Assembly (NCBI RefSeq): GCF_002285495.1
Contig: NZ_CP016786.1
Coordinates: 1,998,001 to 2,062,000 of the forward strand
DNA from: Clostridium isatidis
GTDB lineage: Bacteria > Bacillota > Clostridia > Clostridiales > Clostridiaceae
Reading direction: 5' to 3'
Length of the DNA: 64,000 bases
In this document: positions 34,285 to 44,393 of the stretch, one piece after another
How the letters are laid out: each line of letters opens with the position of its first letter
Numbering within the stretch: the stretch's first letter is position 1
Program-made: the position numbers and the translations under genes
The notes under the pieces: model-generated
Databases searched by the model: none
Told to the model about the DNA's origin: nothing
Seen by the model: only the letters and a program-made list of their open reading frames with translations

Positions 34285-35679
34285 CTATAAATTCCAAGAT
34301 TTTTTTAGTAAATTTATTGTTTCCTCAATTTCCTTTAAAGTTAAAGCACCATATCCCATAAATACAATGCTCTCTTTATTATCATAATTTATATAAGAAT
34401 TAGATAAACCTAAAACTCTTATTTTATTTTCTGCTGCCTTTTTTATTAGTTCTTCCTCACTCATTCCATTGTTTACTTTTAATAATAAATGAAGACCAGC
34501 ATTAGTTCCTATTATTTCTGTATTATTTAAATTCTTCTTAATTTGCGAAACTAAAACTTCTCTTTTTTTCTTATAAATGTTCCTCATTTTATTTAAATGC
34601 CTTTCAAAATGCCCTTCTGAAATAAACTTATATAAGGCTTGTTGAATAACCCTTGAAACTGTGCAGGCATAAAAACTAAAATTTTCTTTATATATTTTTA
34701 ATAAAGATTTGGGAAGGACCATATACGCTACTCTTATTGATGGTGCAAAGGCTTTAGAAAATGTTCCTAAATATATTACTTTTTCATCATTATCTAAGCT
34801 TTGCAGTGAAGGAATTGGTCTTCCCTCGAATCTAAATTCACTATCATAATCATCTTCTATAATATATCTATTTTTACTTTCTCTTGCCCAACTTAATAAT
34901 TCCATTCTTCTTTTTATTGGCATTATTACTCCTGTTGGAAACTGATGAGATGGAGTGATATGAATAACATCACAATTACTTTTATAAAGTTCTTCTATAC
35001 TTATTCCCTGCTTATCTACTCTTATTCCCTTCACATCTATATTATTATTTTTTAATATTCTCCTAATTTTATAGTATCCTGGTTCTTCCATTCCATAAGA
35101 TTTATCTTTACCAATTAAATTTAATAACACTTGAATTAAATACTCTGTTCCAGCTCCTATAACTATTCTATCTGCTTCTGCCTTTACCCCTCTTGAATAT
35201 CTAATATAATCACTAATTACTTCTCTTAAATTATAATCTCCCTGGGAATGACCAATTTGAAAAATATTCATGTTAGCTTCATTTAATATCTCTTTATTTA
35301 TCTTCTTCCAAAGATTATAAGGAAAGCTTTCCAAATCTATTCTACTGGATAATAATTCATACTTATATTTATTTTTATTATTAATTTTCCCTTTAGTTTC
35401 TGCCTTTTTTTCAGGAATACTTATAATGCCACTAAGCTCAGAAACATAATATCCCCTCTTCTCTATTGCAGTTATATAACCTTCTGCAATAAGCTGAGCA
35501 TAAGCTGCTTCTACAGTATTTTGACTTATACCTAAAGCTACTGATAATTTTCTTTTAGAAGTAAGCTTTGTATTAGCTTTCAAATTTCCCTTCTGTATTT
35601 CAGCTTTAAAAAATTCATAAATCTGTATATATAAAGGAATACTGCTATTAGTATCTAAATTTATATTTACTATCTCCAC
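34285..35679 (-). CDS. MocR-family regulator (GntR HTH plus aminotransferase fold)
   Basis: This PLP-dependent transcription factor has 464 residues. The N-terminal GntR winged helix (SIPLYIQIYEFFKAEIQKG, ISQNTVEAAYAQLIAEGYI) is joined to a fold-type I aminotransferase domain. The PLP lysine is in LGTFSKAFAPSIRVAY, with IEDDYDSEF as a cofactor-binding motif. The start is GTG with AGGAGG upstream. It is divergent from alr with CTGATACT direct repeats between them, so it may regulate alanine racemase. Known MocR proteins control PLP synthesis, GABA use or D-Ala-D-Ala ligase. Confidence 0.92.
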   Translation of the reverse strand: MEIVNINLDTNSSIPLYIQIYEFFKAEIQKGNLKANTKLTSKRKLSVALGISQNTVEAAYAQLIAEGYITAIEKRGYYVSELSGIISIPEKKAETKGKINNKNKYKYELLSSRIDLESFPYNLWKKINKEILNEANMNIFQIGHSQGDYNLREVISDYIRYSRGVKAEADRIVIGAGTEYLIQVLLNLIGKDKSYGMEEPGYYKIRRILKNNNIDVKGIRVDKQGISIEELYKSNCDVIHITPSHQFPTGVIMPIKRRMELLSWARESKNRYIIEDDYDSEFRFEGRPIPSLQSLDNDEKVIYLGTFSKAFAPSIRVAYMVLPKSLLKIYKENFSFYACTVSRVIQQALYKFISEGHFERHLNKMRNIYKKKREVLVSQIKKNLNNTEIIGTNAGLHLLLKVNNGMSEEELIKKAAENKIRVLGLSNSYINYDNKESIVFMGYGALTLKEIEETINLLKKSWNL

Positions 35680-35759
35680 TTTATCAGCCTCCTAAAATAT
35701 TAGGGATCAATCTTTTAAATTTTGCCTACATTAATCATTCTAGATTTAACTTTTACAAT

Positions 35760-35791
35760 CTGATACTATTACTTTTGAACAAACTGATACT
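35760..35791 (+). promoter_or_regulatory. CTGATACT direct repeats, candidate MocR operator
   Basis: CTGATACT occurs at 35760-35767 and 35784-35791, 24 bases apart and in the same orientation. They lie in the roughly 180-bp region between the MocR gene and alr. MocR regulators such as GabR and PdxR bind direct repeats. Confidence 0.5.
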
Positions 35792-35859
35792 TATCAAAGA
35801 ACCAGTTTTTATATATAATATTATCAATAATATTTGTAATAAGCAATAGGGAGGCTCTT

Positions 35860-37017
35860 ATGGATTTACTAAACCCAATGTGGGCAGAAATTAATATAGA
35901 TAATTTAATATTTAATATAAATCAAATTAAAATGAAAGCTAAAAATAGTGAGATAATTGGCGTTGTTAAAGCAAATGCTTATGGGCATGGAGCTATAGAA
36001 ATATCCAAAATTTTAATTAATAACGGAATTAAAAAATTAGCTGTTGCTAATGTAGTGGAAGGGATAGAACTTAGAGAAAATGGAATTAATACCAATATTA
36101 TGTTACTTGGCTTAAGTACAAATATTTCAATCCCTTCCATATTAAAATATAATCTTGAACCAACAGTTTCATCTTATGAATTTGCTTATGCGCTTAATGA
36201 TGAAGCAAAGAAGTTAAATAAAACTATTAATATTCATATTGCTATAGATTCAGGTATGGGAAGAATTGGCTTTAGGAATAAAGATGAATCTATTGAAGAG
36301 ATAGAAAAAATCTTTCTTCTTAGCAATATAAAAGTCGAAAGTATATTTAGTCACTTTTCTACAGCTGATGCAAAAGATAAAAGCTACTCTTATGAACAAA
36401 TGAATATTTATAATAAAATTTTAAATGATTTAGAAGCAAGAAACATTAAGCTTCCAAAGAAAAATTTATCTAATAGTGCTGCAATAATTGATTTAGAAGA
36501 GACTCACTTTAACTATATTAGACCTGGAATAATTTTATATGGATATTATCCTTCTAATGAAGTTAGAAAAGATAATTTTGAAATAAGACCAGTTTTAACT
36601 TGGAAAACTAAAGTTATATATATTAAAGAAGTTGAAGAAAATCAATATATAGGATATAACAAAAGCTATAAAACTTCTAAAAAAACTAAGATTGCTACAA
36701 TTCCTGTAGGCTATGCTGATGGTTATTCTAGAGGACTTTCAAATAAAGGAAAGGTAATAATTAATGGTAAATTTGCTCCAATAATAGGAAATATCTGCAT
36801 GGATCAATTTATGGTAGATGTAACTGATATAGATGATATAAAACTAGAAGATGAAGTAATACTATTAGGAGCAGCTGGAGATATAAAGTTTGATGCCGAT
36901 GACATGGCAAAACTTCTTAATACAATTAGCTATGAAATTCTTTGCTTAATTGGAAGGAGAGCTCCAAGAATTTACTTAAAAAATTCAAATACCGTGGACA
37001 TAAAATATCAAATGTAG
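35860..37017 (+). CDS. alr: Alanine racemase
   Basis: This PLP enzyme interconverts L- and D-alanine for peptidoglycan. The 385-residue protein has the PLP lysine K37 in VVKANAYGHGA and the second catalytic base, a tyrosine, in the GYNKSYKT region. NICMDQFMVDVTD is a family signature. GGGAGG precedes the ATG. No ddl or cell-wall gene is adjacent. The divergent MocR regulator is the obvious candidate controller. Confidence 0.95.
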   Translation: MDLLNPMWAEINIDNLIFNINQIKMKAKNSEIIGVVKANAYGHGAIEISKILINNGIKKLAVANVVEGIELRENGINTNIMLLGLSTNISIPSILKYNLEPTVSSYEFAYALNDEAKKLNKTINIHIAIDSGMGRIGFRNKDESIEEIEKIFLLSNIKVESIFSHFSTADAKDKSYSYEQMNIYNKILNDLEARNIKLPKKNLSNSAAIIDLEETHFNYIRPGIILYGYYPSNEVRKDNFEIRPVLTWKTKVIYIKEVEENQYIGYNKSYKTSKKTKIATIPVGYADGYSRGLSNKGKVIINGKFAPIIGNICMDQFMVDVTDIDDIKLEDEVILLGAAGDIKFDADDMAKLLNTISYEILCLIGRRAPRIYLKNSNTVDIKYQM

Positions 37018-37038
37018 ATTATATAAATTTATAAAATT

Positions 37039-37074
37039 AAAGGTCTATGTGAGTTTTAATTTACATAGACCTTT
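37039..37074. terminator. Bidirectional terminator
   Basis: The perfect 12-bp arms AAAGGTCTATGT and ACATAGACCTTT lie between the convergent genes alr and asnB. Confidence 0.87.
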
Positions 37075-37098
37075 ATTTCATATTAACTATTTTAAAAG

Positions 37099-38937
37099 CT
37101 AAACTATTTTAACATTATAAATTTCTAACCAATAATTAATTTGTATTAAATATGCTATCATTTGCGGACCAGTCATAAGCTGACCAAACCATGGTTTCTT
37201 ATATGCTTTTCCTCTTGTATCTACTATTTCTTGTACTTTTTTCTTATTAATTATATTTAATATTGGTGAATTTTTATCAGCTAAAATTTCATTCATTGTT
37301 TTGCATACAATTTCAGTATATACTGGATTATAAGTCTTTGGATATGGACTCTTTTTTCTATATATTATTTCATTAGGCAATATTCCTTCCAATGCTTTTC
37401 TTAATAATCCTTTTTCTCTTCCGTTTAATAGTTTAATATTATTAGGAATATTAAATGCATACTCTACTATCTTATAATCAGCAAAAGGTACCCTAACTTC
37501 CAAACTATTTGCCATACTCATTCTATCTTTTCTATTTAAAAGATTAACCATAAACCATCTTAAATTCAAGTAAAAAAGTTCCCTCATTCTTGCATCTTCC
37601 TTACTTTCGCCCAAAAGCTTAGGAACTTCCTTAATAGTGTCATCATAAGCTGCCTTTGCTAATTCTTCTATTTTTAAATTCTTTAAGCTATCATTTAATA
37701 TTTCCTTTCTTTCTTTTATATTCCTAGACCATGGAAAAATATCAGCATTTATCATATCCTTATTAGTAAACCAAGGATATCCGCCAAATATTTCATCTGC
37801 ACATTCTCCAGATAAGGCTACAACAAAATCCTTCTTAACTTCTTCGCAGAAAAGATACAAAGAAGAATCTATATCTGCCATTCCAGGAAGATCCCTTCCT
37901 ATTACTGCTTCCTTTAAAGAATTAACTAACTCTCCATGATTTAGTATAACTTCCCTATGGTCACTTCCTATATATTTAGCCATTAACCTTGCATAATCTC
38001 TATCAGAAGTCGGTTGAAATAAGGATGATTTAAAATATTTTTCATTATCTTCATATTCTATTGAATAAGTTGTTAATATCTTCCCCTTTTCTTTATAATC
38101 TTTAGCAACAATTGCTGCTATAGCTGAGGAATCTAATCCTCCTGATAAAAAACTACATAAAGGTACATCAGACACGGTTTGTCTTTTAACCGCATCAAAA
38201 ACAAGATGTCTAATCTTTTCTACTGCCTCTATTTCTGTATCTTTAAATTCTTCTGCTACAAGTTCCCAATACATATCTTTACTTATACCATCTTCAGATA
38301 CAATAACGTATTCCCCCGGTTTAACTTCTTCTATATTTTTATATACAGATCTTCCAGGTAATACTGCTGGTCCCAATGCGAATAATTCTGCTAATCCATC
38401 CTTATCAACAATTGGCTCAATATAAGGATGCTTAAATAAAGCTTTGATTTCAGAGGCAAATATAAAGGTTTTATTTACATTTGAATAAAATAAAGGCTTA
38501 ACCCCCATGGCATCTCTTGCTAAAACTACTCTTTTTTCTTTTTCATCGTATATTGCAAAAGCAAATATTCCATTAAACTTTCTTATAGCATCTATTCCCC
38601 ATCTTATATAAGACATTAGTAGTACTTCTGTATCTGAATATCCTTCAAAAGAAAATCCATAGTCTAACAATTCTTTTCTTAAGTCTTCTGTATTATATAA
38701 CTCACCATTATAAACAAGGACATATTTTTTACCATTAAGAATTTTTATCATAGGCTGTTTACCGCCATCAGGATCTACAACAATCAGTCTTCTATGGCCA
38801 AACATAATATTATTTGAAATATACATTCCCTCTTCATTTGGGCCTCTAGATTTCAATGTATCCATCATTCCATTAAGAATATTATCTTCATTGCTAATAT
38901 TTTTCTTAAAATTTATAAATCCTGTTATTCCACACAT
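37099..38937 (-). CDS. asnB: Asparagine synthase (glutamine-hydrolysing)
   Basis: The enzyme makes asparagine from aspartate, ATP and glutamine. The N-terminal glutaminase domain begins MCGITGF with the nucleophile Cys2. The synthetase domain has the ATP-pyrophosphatase motif FLSGGLDSS and the GECADEIFGGYPW segment. At 612 residues it is of the longer AsnB type. Monocistronic with an AGGAT site. Confidence 0.95.
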   Translation of the reverse strand: MCGITGFINFKKNISNEDNILNGMMDTLKSRGPNEEGMYISNNIMFGHRRLIVVDPDGGKQPMIKILNGKKYVLVYNGELYNTEDLRKELLDYGFSFEGYSDTEVLLMSYIRWGIDAIRKFNGIFAFAIYDEKEKRVVLARDAMGVKPLFYSNVNKTFIFASEIKALFKHPYIEPIVDKDGLAELFALGPAVLPGRSVYKNIEEVKPGEYVIVSEDGISKDMYWELVAEEFKDTEIEAVEKIRHLVFDAVKRQTVSDVPLCSFLSGGLDSSAIAAIVAKDYKEKGKILTTYSIEYEDNEKYFKSSLFQPTSDRDYARLMAKYIGSDHREVILNHGELVNSLKEAVIGRDLPGMADIDSSLYLFCEEVKKDFVVALSGECADEIFGGYPWFTNKDMINADIFPWSRNIKERKEILNDSLKNLKIEELAKAAYDDTIKEVPKLLGESKEDARMRELFYLNLRWFMVNLLNRKDRMSMANSLEVRVPFADYKIVEYAFNIPNNIKLLNGREKGLLRKALEGILPNEIIYRKKSPYPKTYNPVYTEIVCKTMNEILADKNSPILNIINKKKVQEIVDTRGKAYKKPWFGQLMTGPQMIAYLIQINYWLEIYNVKIV

Positions 38938-39011
38938 ACTTTTATCCTTCTTTCTTTTTGCTTATTATATACAGTTATATGTTAGGCAATTTACAATAGT
39001 TCTCTTTTAAA

Positions 39012-39052
39012 ATAAAAAAGAGTTATTTTACAAATTATTTGTAAAATAACTC
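39012..39052 (-). terminator. HAD phosphatase terminator
   Basis: A perfect 15-bp stem GAGTTATTTTACAAA / TTTGTAAAATAACTC has a three-base loop and is followed by a run of six T on the minus strand. Confidence 0.88.
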
Positions 39053-39067
39053 AAATTATTAATTATA

Positions 39068-39871
39068 CTACAGAACAAACTTTTCTATTGCTTTAGCCAC
39101 TCCATCTTCATCATTAGTATCAGTAATATAATCTGCTATTTCTTTTATTGATTCAAAGGCATTTCCCATTGCTATTCCTAAACCAGCATATTCTATCATA
39201 TGTCTGTCATTTTCAGCATCTCCTAAAGTTATAATTTCTTCTCTTTTTATTCCTAAATGTTTAGCAAGAAGCTGTACTCCTAAGCCCTTATTTACATTCT
39301 TATTTAAGAACTCTAAGAAAAATGGTGTACTCATAACTACAGTATATTTTTCAAATACTTCTTTAGGTAATTTTTCATAAGCTGGTCCTAATATTTCAGG
39401 CTCATCTATAAACATTACCTTAACAACATTATCTTGATCATTAATTCTACTAAAATCATCTATTTTAATATCTATATTATTTATATCTGCTTCAACTTGA
39501 GTATATTTACTATTCCTAGGTGTTACTAGTCCTTGATTTTCTACAAAAGCATGAATATTAACTTCTAATTCTTTGCTTAATCCATGCAAATAATGCAAGT
39601 CTTTCCCTTTTATGGTTACCTTTGAAATTGCTTCTTTACTTTTTGTTTTCTGTACTAAAGCTCCATTATAACTCAATACATAATCTTTATCAGTTAACAT
39701 TTCAAGTTCTTCTAAAGTTTTTCTTACTCCTTCAATTGGTCTTCCAGTAGCTAAAACTACTGTTACTCCTTTTTCTCTTGCTTTTTTTATTGCACTTTTT
39801 GTTCTATCAGATATTGTTTTATCACTTCTTAATAATGTCCCATCCATATCTATTGCTACTAATTTATACAT
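39068..39871 (-). CDS. Cof-type HAD-IIB phosphatase, YidA-like
   Basis: The 267-residue sugar-phosphatase-like enzyme has motif I DMDGTLLRSD (7-16), motif II in VLATGRP, a C2B cap, and motif IV GDAENDRHMIE. It is closer to YidA than the 17667 paralogue, judging by LATGRPIEGV and AMGNAFE. GGAGG precedes the start. No operon partner is evident. Confidence 0.92.
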   Translation of the reverse strand: MYKLVAIDMDGTLLRSDKTISDRTKSAIKKAREKGVTVVLATGRPIEGVRKTLEELEMLTDKDYVLSYNGALVQKTKSKEAISKVTIKGKDLHYLHGLSKELEVNIHAFVENQGLVTPRNSKYTQVEADINNIDIKIDDFSRINDQDNVVKVMFIDEPEILGPAYEKLPKEVFEKYTVVMSTPFFLEFLNKNVNKGLGVQLLAKHLGIKREEIITLGDAENDRHMIEYAGLGIAMGNAFESIKEIADYITDTNDEDGVAKAIEKFVL

Positions 39872-39951
39872 TGTTATTCCTCCATTTATAAACTAACAAA
39901 ATTCATTATATCACAAGGTATTTTACATATAAATTTATTTTCACTTATAGC

Positions 39952-42000
39952 TTAATTATTTAATATATCACTTTCATGACTTTTATTAAAATTTAATAAA
40001 AATTCAATAAAATCATTTTTATTAATAACTTTGCTTATATAGTATCCTTGTATTTTATCACAACCTATAGATTTTAATAATTCCATTTCATTTTTCTTCT
40101 CAACACCTTCACAAATTACATCTAAACCTAAGCTATGAGAAAGATTAATCAAAGTATCTATTATTGAAAAAGTTCTTTTATCCTCTTCTATACTAAAAAT
40201 TAAACTTCTGTCTATTTTTAAGGTATCTAAAGGTAGTGTTTTAATGTGATTGAATGAAGAATATCCAACCCCAAAGTCATCTAATGAAATTCCAAATCCT
40301 AATTTCTTTAATTCCTTTAAAACATTTGCTGTAAATTCACTATCATCTATTGTTTCGTCTTCTGTAATCTCAAATCTAAGAAAATCTGGAGCTATTCCTT
40401 CTTCTTCAACTATTTTAATTATTTTAGATAGAAAATAAGATTGCTTTAATAAAGCATGAGAAATATTTACAGATACAATAAAACTACTTTCTCCCTTTTC
40501 TCTAATCTTTTTGCAGAATCTTGCTGCATCTCTTATTACAATTTCATCAATAAGTAGTATGTCTCCATTCTTCTTAGCAATTGGAATAAATTTATTAGGT
40601 GGAATTATTTCTTCATCACTTATCCATCTTATTAATGCCTCTGCCGATACTATTTTATCATTATTTACATCATATATAGGTTGATAATAAACTTCTAGTT
40701 CATTATTTTTTATAGCATTACTTAATCTTGCAGCTATATAAACATTTTCTAACATATCAGGAGAAAAAACTCTAATTTTATTACCTCCAGCTCTTTTTCC
40801 CTCATACATAGAAATATCAGCATATTTTAAAAGAGTTTCTGCATCCGTTGCATGTTGAGGATAATAACTTATTCCTATACTTGCCTCAGTATTAAAGGAA
40901 TATCTATTTATTTTTATAGTTTCATTAAGCATTCTAGATATACTTAATGAAAATTTTTCTATTTCTTCATCAATGTTTTTTCCTTTTCTTACTACTATGA
41001 ACTCATCTCCGCCTAATCTCCCTACATTTATTTCCTCTGAATATATATTTTTTAACTTGTTAGAAATTATCTTTAAAACTTCGTCTCCAGTACTATGACC
41101 TAAAGTATCATTTATGCTTTTAAAATTATCTAAATCTAAAAAATATACACTAAACTCTTCTTTTTCACTTACAAGCTTATTTAAATATTCTATTAAATTA
41201 TGCCTATTTAATAAACCAGTTAAATTATCAAAAGTAGCAATATAACTCATTTTTTCTGCATATTTTTTTATCTCAGTTACATTATTTACTATTATTGAAA
41301 AATAACCTTCTCTAAGGGAATATACAGATATTACTCCCCATTTTTCTTTTATAATCCTGATTTCCTTAGCTATACACTCTGATTTAAATTCTTTAACTCT
41401 CTTTAACATTTCAAAGATTTGATCTTTGTATATAGAAAAATCCTTATATACCTCTGATAGCTTTCTATTTATAAGTTCTTCCTTAGTGGTATCTAGAAGT
41501 TCTGCTCCTGCATAATTTACATCTTTAATAATTCCATCAATATACTCTCCATTTTTATCCTCAATTGCTTTTAAGTAAAAAAATGAATTTGTCATTGCAT
41601 TTAAAATGTTAATATAGTCGCTTTCTCTTTGGAAAATATTATTTTCTAGATCTTCTAACTTTTCTTCAATTTCTTTTATATCATAAAATATTTCTTCTAA
41701 TTCATCTGTTTTAATAATTTTATCTTCATATACTTCTGTACTATCATTATACTTTTTTAAATAGCCTTTTAAATTAATTATTGCTTTTGAAATTAGGTCT
41801 ACTCTATTAATAATTTTATCTTTAATATATAAATAAGTTAAAGAAACTAAAAAAATTATAGATAAAATTATAATTGCTATTATTAAAATTAAATTATTGG
41901 CATATAAATAATTATTTAATAAAAGGGCTATTGTAATTAAAAAGCATACTGTAAGAGTTAAATATAATAAAAATGTAATAAATTTTTTTAAAGCTGTCAT
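39952..42000 (-). CDS. Membrane GGDEF-EAL cyclic-di-GMP protein
   Basis: The 682-residue protein has two N-terminal membrane helices, a coiled segment, a PAS-like domain (about 130-245), GGDEF (about 255-415) and EAL (about 430-675). The cyclase motif RLGGDEFIV is intact. The phosphodiesterase residues are present in EALIRW, LRFEITED, DDFGVGYSS and KIDRSL. Either activity, or both, is possible. The short outer loop between the two helices suggests that input comes mainly from the PAS region. Confidence 0.92.
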   Translation of the reverse strand: MTALKKFITFLLYLTLTVCFLITIALLLNNYLYANNLILIIAIIILSIIFLVSLTYLYIKDKIINRVDLISKAIINLKGYLKKYNDSTEVYEDKIIKTDELEEIFYDIKEIEEKLEDLENNIFQRESDYINILNAMTNSFFYLKAIEDKNGEYIDGIIKDVNYAGAELLDTTKEELINRKLSEVYKDFSIYKDQIFEMLKRVKEFKSECIAKEIRIIKEKWGVISVYSLREGYFSIIVNNVTEIKKYAEKMSYIATFDNLTGLLNRHNLIEYLNKLVSEKEEFSVYFLDLDNFKSINDTLGHSTGDEVLKIISNKLKNIYSEEINVGRLGGDEFIVVRKGKNIDEEIEKFSLSISRMLNETIKINRYSFNTEASIGISYYPQHATDAETLLKYADISMYEGKRAGGNKIRVFSPDMLENVYIAARLSNAIKNNELEVYYQPIYDVNNDKIVSAEALIRWISDEEIIPPNKFIPIAKKNGDILLIDEIVIRDAARFCKKIREKGESSFIVSVNISHALLKQSYFLSKIIKIVEEEGIAPDFLRFEITEDETIDDSEFTANVLKELKKLGFGISLDDFGVGYSSFNHIKTLPLDTLKIDRSLIFSIEEDKRTFSIIDTLINLSHSLGLDVICEGVEKKNEMELLKSIGCDKIQGYYISKVINKNDFIEFLLNFNKSHESDILNN

Positions 42001-42093
42001 ATTTTGTTTTCACCATCCCATTAATAAAAGACCTTGTCTAATTATACGCTTTTTTGTCTATAAACTTCAAGAAGTTCAGCCTTATAAAAATTA

Positions 42094-42138
42094 ATAAAAA
42101 AGAATGTTATAACTTTTTCATCACTTGTCATAACATTC
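42094..42138 (-). terminator. Helicase gene terminator
   Basis: The arms GAATGTTAT and ATAACATTC enclose a loop of about 19 bases and are followed by a T-run on the minus strand. Confidence 0.7.
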
Positions 42139-42192
42139 ATTATATTTACCGTTAATTTAATATATTAGAATTTATAAAATATTGTTACTAAA

Positions 42193-43635
42193 TTATCTAT
42201 TTTTAGCTAGGCTTATCTTTACAGTTTTGCCTTTTAATTTTATTTCCTTATATTTCTCGAGTAAAATTTTTCCTTTTCCATTTAAAATATCAACATAAGA
42301 ATGCCCATCTTGTATATCAATAATCCCAATATCCTTACCATTAAGAATATCTAAATTGCTCAAGGCTCCTAAAATATCTATATTTCTAATTTTCTTCTTT
42401 TTGCCTGCTGATAAATATATTTTTGTAACTTCTTTATGTACATCTTTTTTGCTTATAATTTTATTTTCATATAATGATTTTTGATTTTCATAGAATTTTT
42501 TTCTTCCTTCTATCATTTCTTCATAAGATGGCAAACTAATTTTATCTATTTTATAACCAATATACTCTTCTATATCTTCAAAAAATCTTTTTTCTCTATT
42601 ACCAACTAAAGAAATTGCTAATCCTTCCTTTTCCCCTCTTCCACTTCTTCCTATTCTATGAACATAGCTTTCCTTTTCCATTGGAATATCATAATTATAT
42701 ACATTGGTAATGTGATTTATATGTATTCCCCTTGCTGCTATATCTGTAGCTACTAATACCTTAAATTCTCTATTTTTAAAGCTTTCCATAGTTTTTAATC
42801 TATCTTTTTGATCCATATCCCCATGAAGCTCATGCACTTTTATCTTCTCTCTTTTTAAATTATTAAAAAGATTTTTTACTGTTTCCTTAGTATTACAAAA
42901 TATTATTGCTGATTCATCTGTATATCTATAAAGAAGCTTTAAGAGAATTTTAAATTTATCATCTTTATCTACATTTATATATTTTTCTTTTATTTTATCT
43001 CTATTAAAAACCTTAGATTTTACGGAAATTATTTCTGGAGTTTTCATATAATTAGTATATAACTTTTCTATTTCTTCCGGAATTGTAGCTGAAAATAAAT
43101 AAGTATTTTTGATATTAGGCAGCATTTTTAATATTTCAGAAATTTGATCTATAAACCCCATACTTAACATTTTATCCGCTTCATCAATAACGACATATTC
43201 TATAAAATCAGGATTTAAATTTCCTCTTTCTATGTGATCTGCTACTCTTCCAGGAGTTCCAGAAATAATGTGAACACGCTGCTTTAACTCTAAAACTTGT
43301 TCTTTAAAGGATTGTTTTCCAAAAATAGCAGCTACTCTTATCTTTTTTAATCGCCCAATATTTGATATATCCTCCTTTACTTGCAGAGCTAATTCTCTTG
43401 TAGGAACTAACACAAGACCTTTTACTTTATTTTCATTACTGTCAATAAGTTCACATAACGGAATTCCAAAACTTGCAGTTTTACCACTTCCAGTCTGAGA
43501 TTTTACAACTAAATCCTTTCCTGCTAAAAACTTTGGTATTATTTCTTTTTGAACTTCAGAAGCTTCCTCAAAACCTAAATTTTTTAAAGCTTTTAAGATT
43601 TCAGGAGCTAAAGTCATATTTTCAAATTTATTCAT
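42193..43635 (-). CDS. dbpA: DbpA-like DEAD-box RNA helicase
   Basis: This ATP-dependent RNA helicase has 480 residues. It shows the Q motif region, motif I SQTGSGKTASFG, motif II DEAD, motif III SAT and motif VI HRIGRSGR. The last 75 residues (KIYLSAGKKKKIRNIDILGA) form a DbpA RNA-binding domain, which in E. coli DbpA and B. subtilis YxiN targets 23S rRNA hairpin 92. It probably acts in large-subunit assembly. AGGAAAT precedes the ATG. Confidence 0.9.
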   Translation of the reverse strand: MNKFENMTLAPEILKALKNLGFEEASEVQKEIIPKFLAGKDLVVKSQTGSGKTASFGIPLCELIDSNENKVKGLVLVPTRELALQVKEDISNIGRLKKIRVAAIFGKQSFKEQVLELKQRVHIISGTPGRVADHIERGNLNPDFIEYVVIDEADKMLSMGFIDQISEILKMLPNIKNTYLFSATIPEEIEKLYTNYMKTPEIISVKSKVFNRDKIKEKYINVDKDDKFKILLKLLYRYTDESAIIFCNTKETVKNLFNNLKREKIKVHELHGDMDQKDRLKTMESFKNREFKVLVATDIAARGIHINHITNVYNYDIPMEKESYVHRIGRSGRGEKEGLAISLVGNREKRFFEDIEEYIGYKIDKISLPSYEEMIEGRKKFYENQKSLYENKIISKKDVHKEVTKIYLSAGKKKKIRNIDILGALSNLDILNGKDIGIIDIQDGHSYVDILNGKGKILLEKYKEIKLKGKTVKISLAKNR

Positions 43636-43718
43636 AAATATTTCCTGCCTTCTTTACAAAATCATAATATTATTCTTCCCCATTATATGTTCATAATTCA
43701 CTTCATATTATAATGTAA

Positions 43719-43760
43719 AATGTACAATATAGAATATACAATCATTCTACATTGTACATT
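43719..43760 (-). terminator. Hairpin past dedA
   Basis: The 17-base arms starting AATGTACAAT and ending ATTGTACATT pair with one G-U position around an 8-base loop. A TTACATT tail on the minus strand makes a weak terminator. Confidence 0.55.
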
Positions 43761-43790
43761 AAAGTATTTCTTTATATAGAAAATTGACAA

Positions 43791-44291
43791 TTATATAAAG
43801 TAATTGCCAAAAGCATAACCAGCATAAATTAATATCGTATTCCAAATTGTAACACCTATTACTGAATAAATAGAACATTTTAATAAATTCATTCTAAATA
43901 TTCCTGCTACAAAAGGTATCAAAGTTCTTGCAACAGGTATAATTCTTGCAATTAAAATTCCTTTATAGCCATAGTTTTCAATATAATGGAAGGCTTTATC
44001 TATAGGTTTACGGCTTTTAGGAAATTTATTATAAATCTTAGTTAAAATTGGTCTTCCAAACCAATATGATATCCCAAATAAAATGTAACTCGCTAATTCT
44101 CCTGCAATTATTGAAATTACTATTGCCAAAACAATATTTATATTAAACTTTGAAACAGCTATACCAACAGCTGGCATCACAATGGCTGCTCCTAATCCAG
44201 GAAAATTTAAATATTCTAAAAATATGATTATAAATAAAAATACTAATCCATAATTTGAAATGTAATCTATTATTATTTGTATATTATTCAT
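43791..44291 (-). CDS. DedA-family membrane protein
   Basis: This polytopic protein of 166 residues belongs to the DedA/SNARE-associated (VTT) family, which includes flippases of undecaprenyl phosphate and phosphatidylethanolamine. The signature FxGRxxPxxR region is present as ARIIPVARTLIPFVAG, with LPGLGAAI-like FPGLGAAIVMP near the N-terminus. The ATG at 44291 has GAGGTG seven bases upstream and is preferred to an in-frame TTG at 44306. Confidence 0.88.
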   Translation of the reverse strand: MNNIQIIIDYISNYGLVFLFIIIFLEYLNFPGLGAAIVMPAVGIAVSKFNINIVLAIVISIIAGELASYILFGISYWFGRPILTKIYNKFPKSRKPIDKAFHYIENYGYKGILIARIIPVARTLIPFVAGIFRMNLLKCSIYSVIGVTIWNTILIYAGYAFGNYFI

Positions 44292-44393
44292 TGTAGTACA
44301 CCTCAATATTGCAACTTATGAGGATTATTATAATTTTTATTTCTTAAAATAAATTATTTATTTTCTTTTAGAAATCTTAATCTTTTCTTAATT

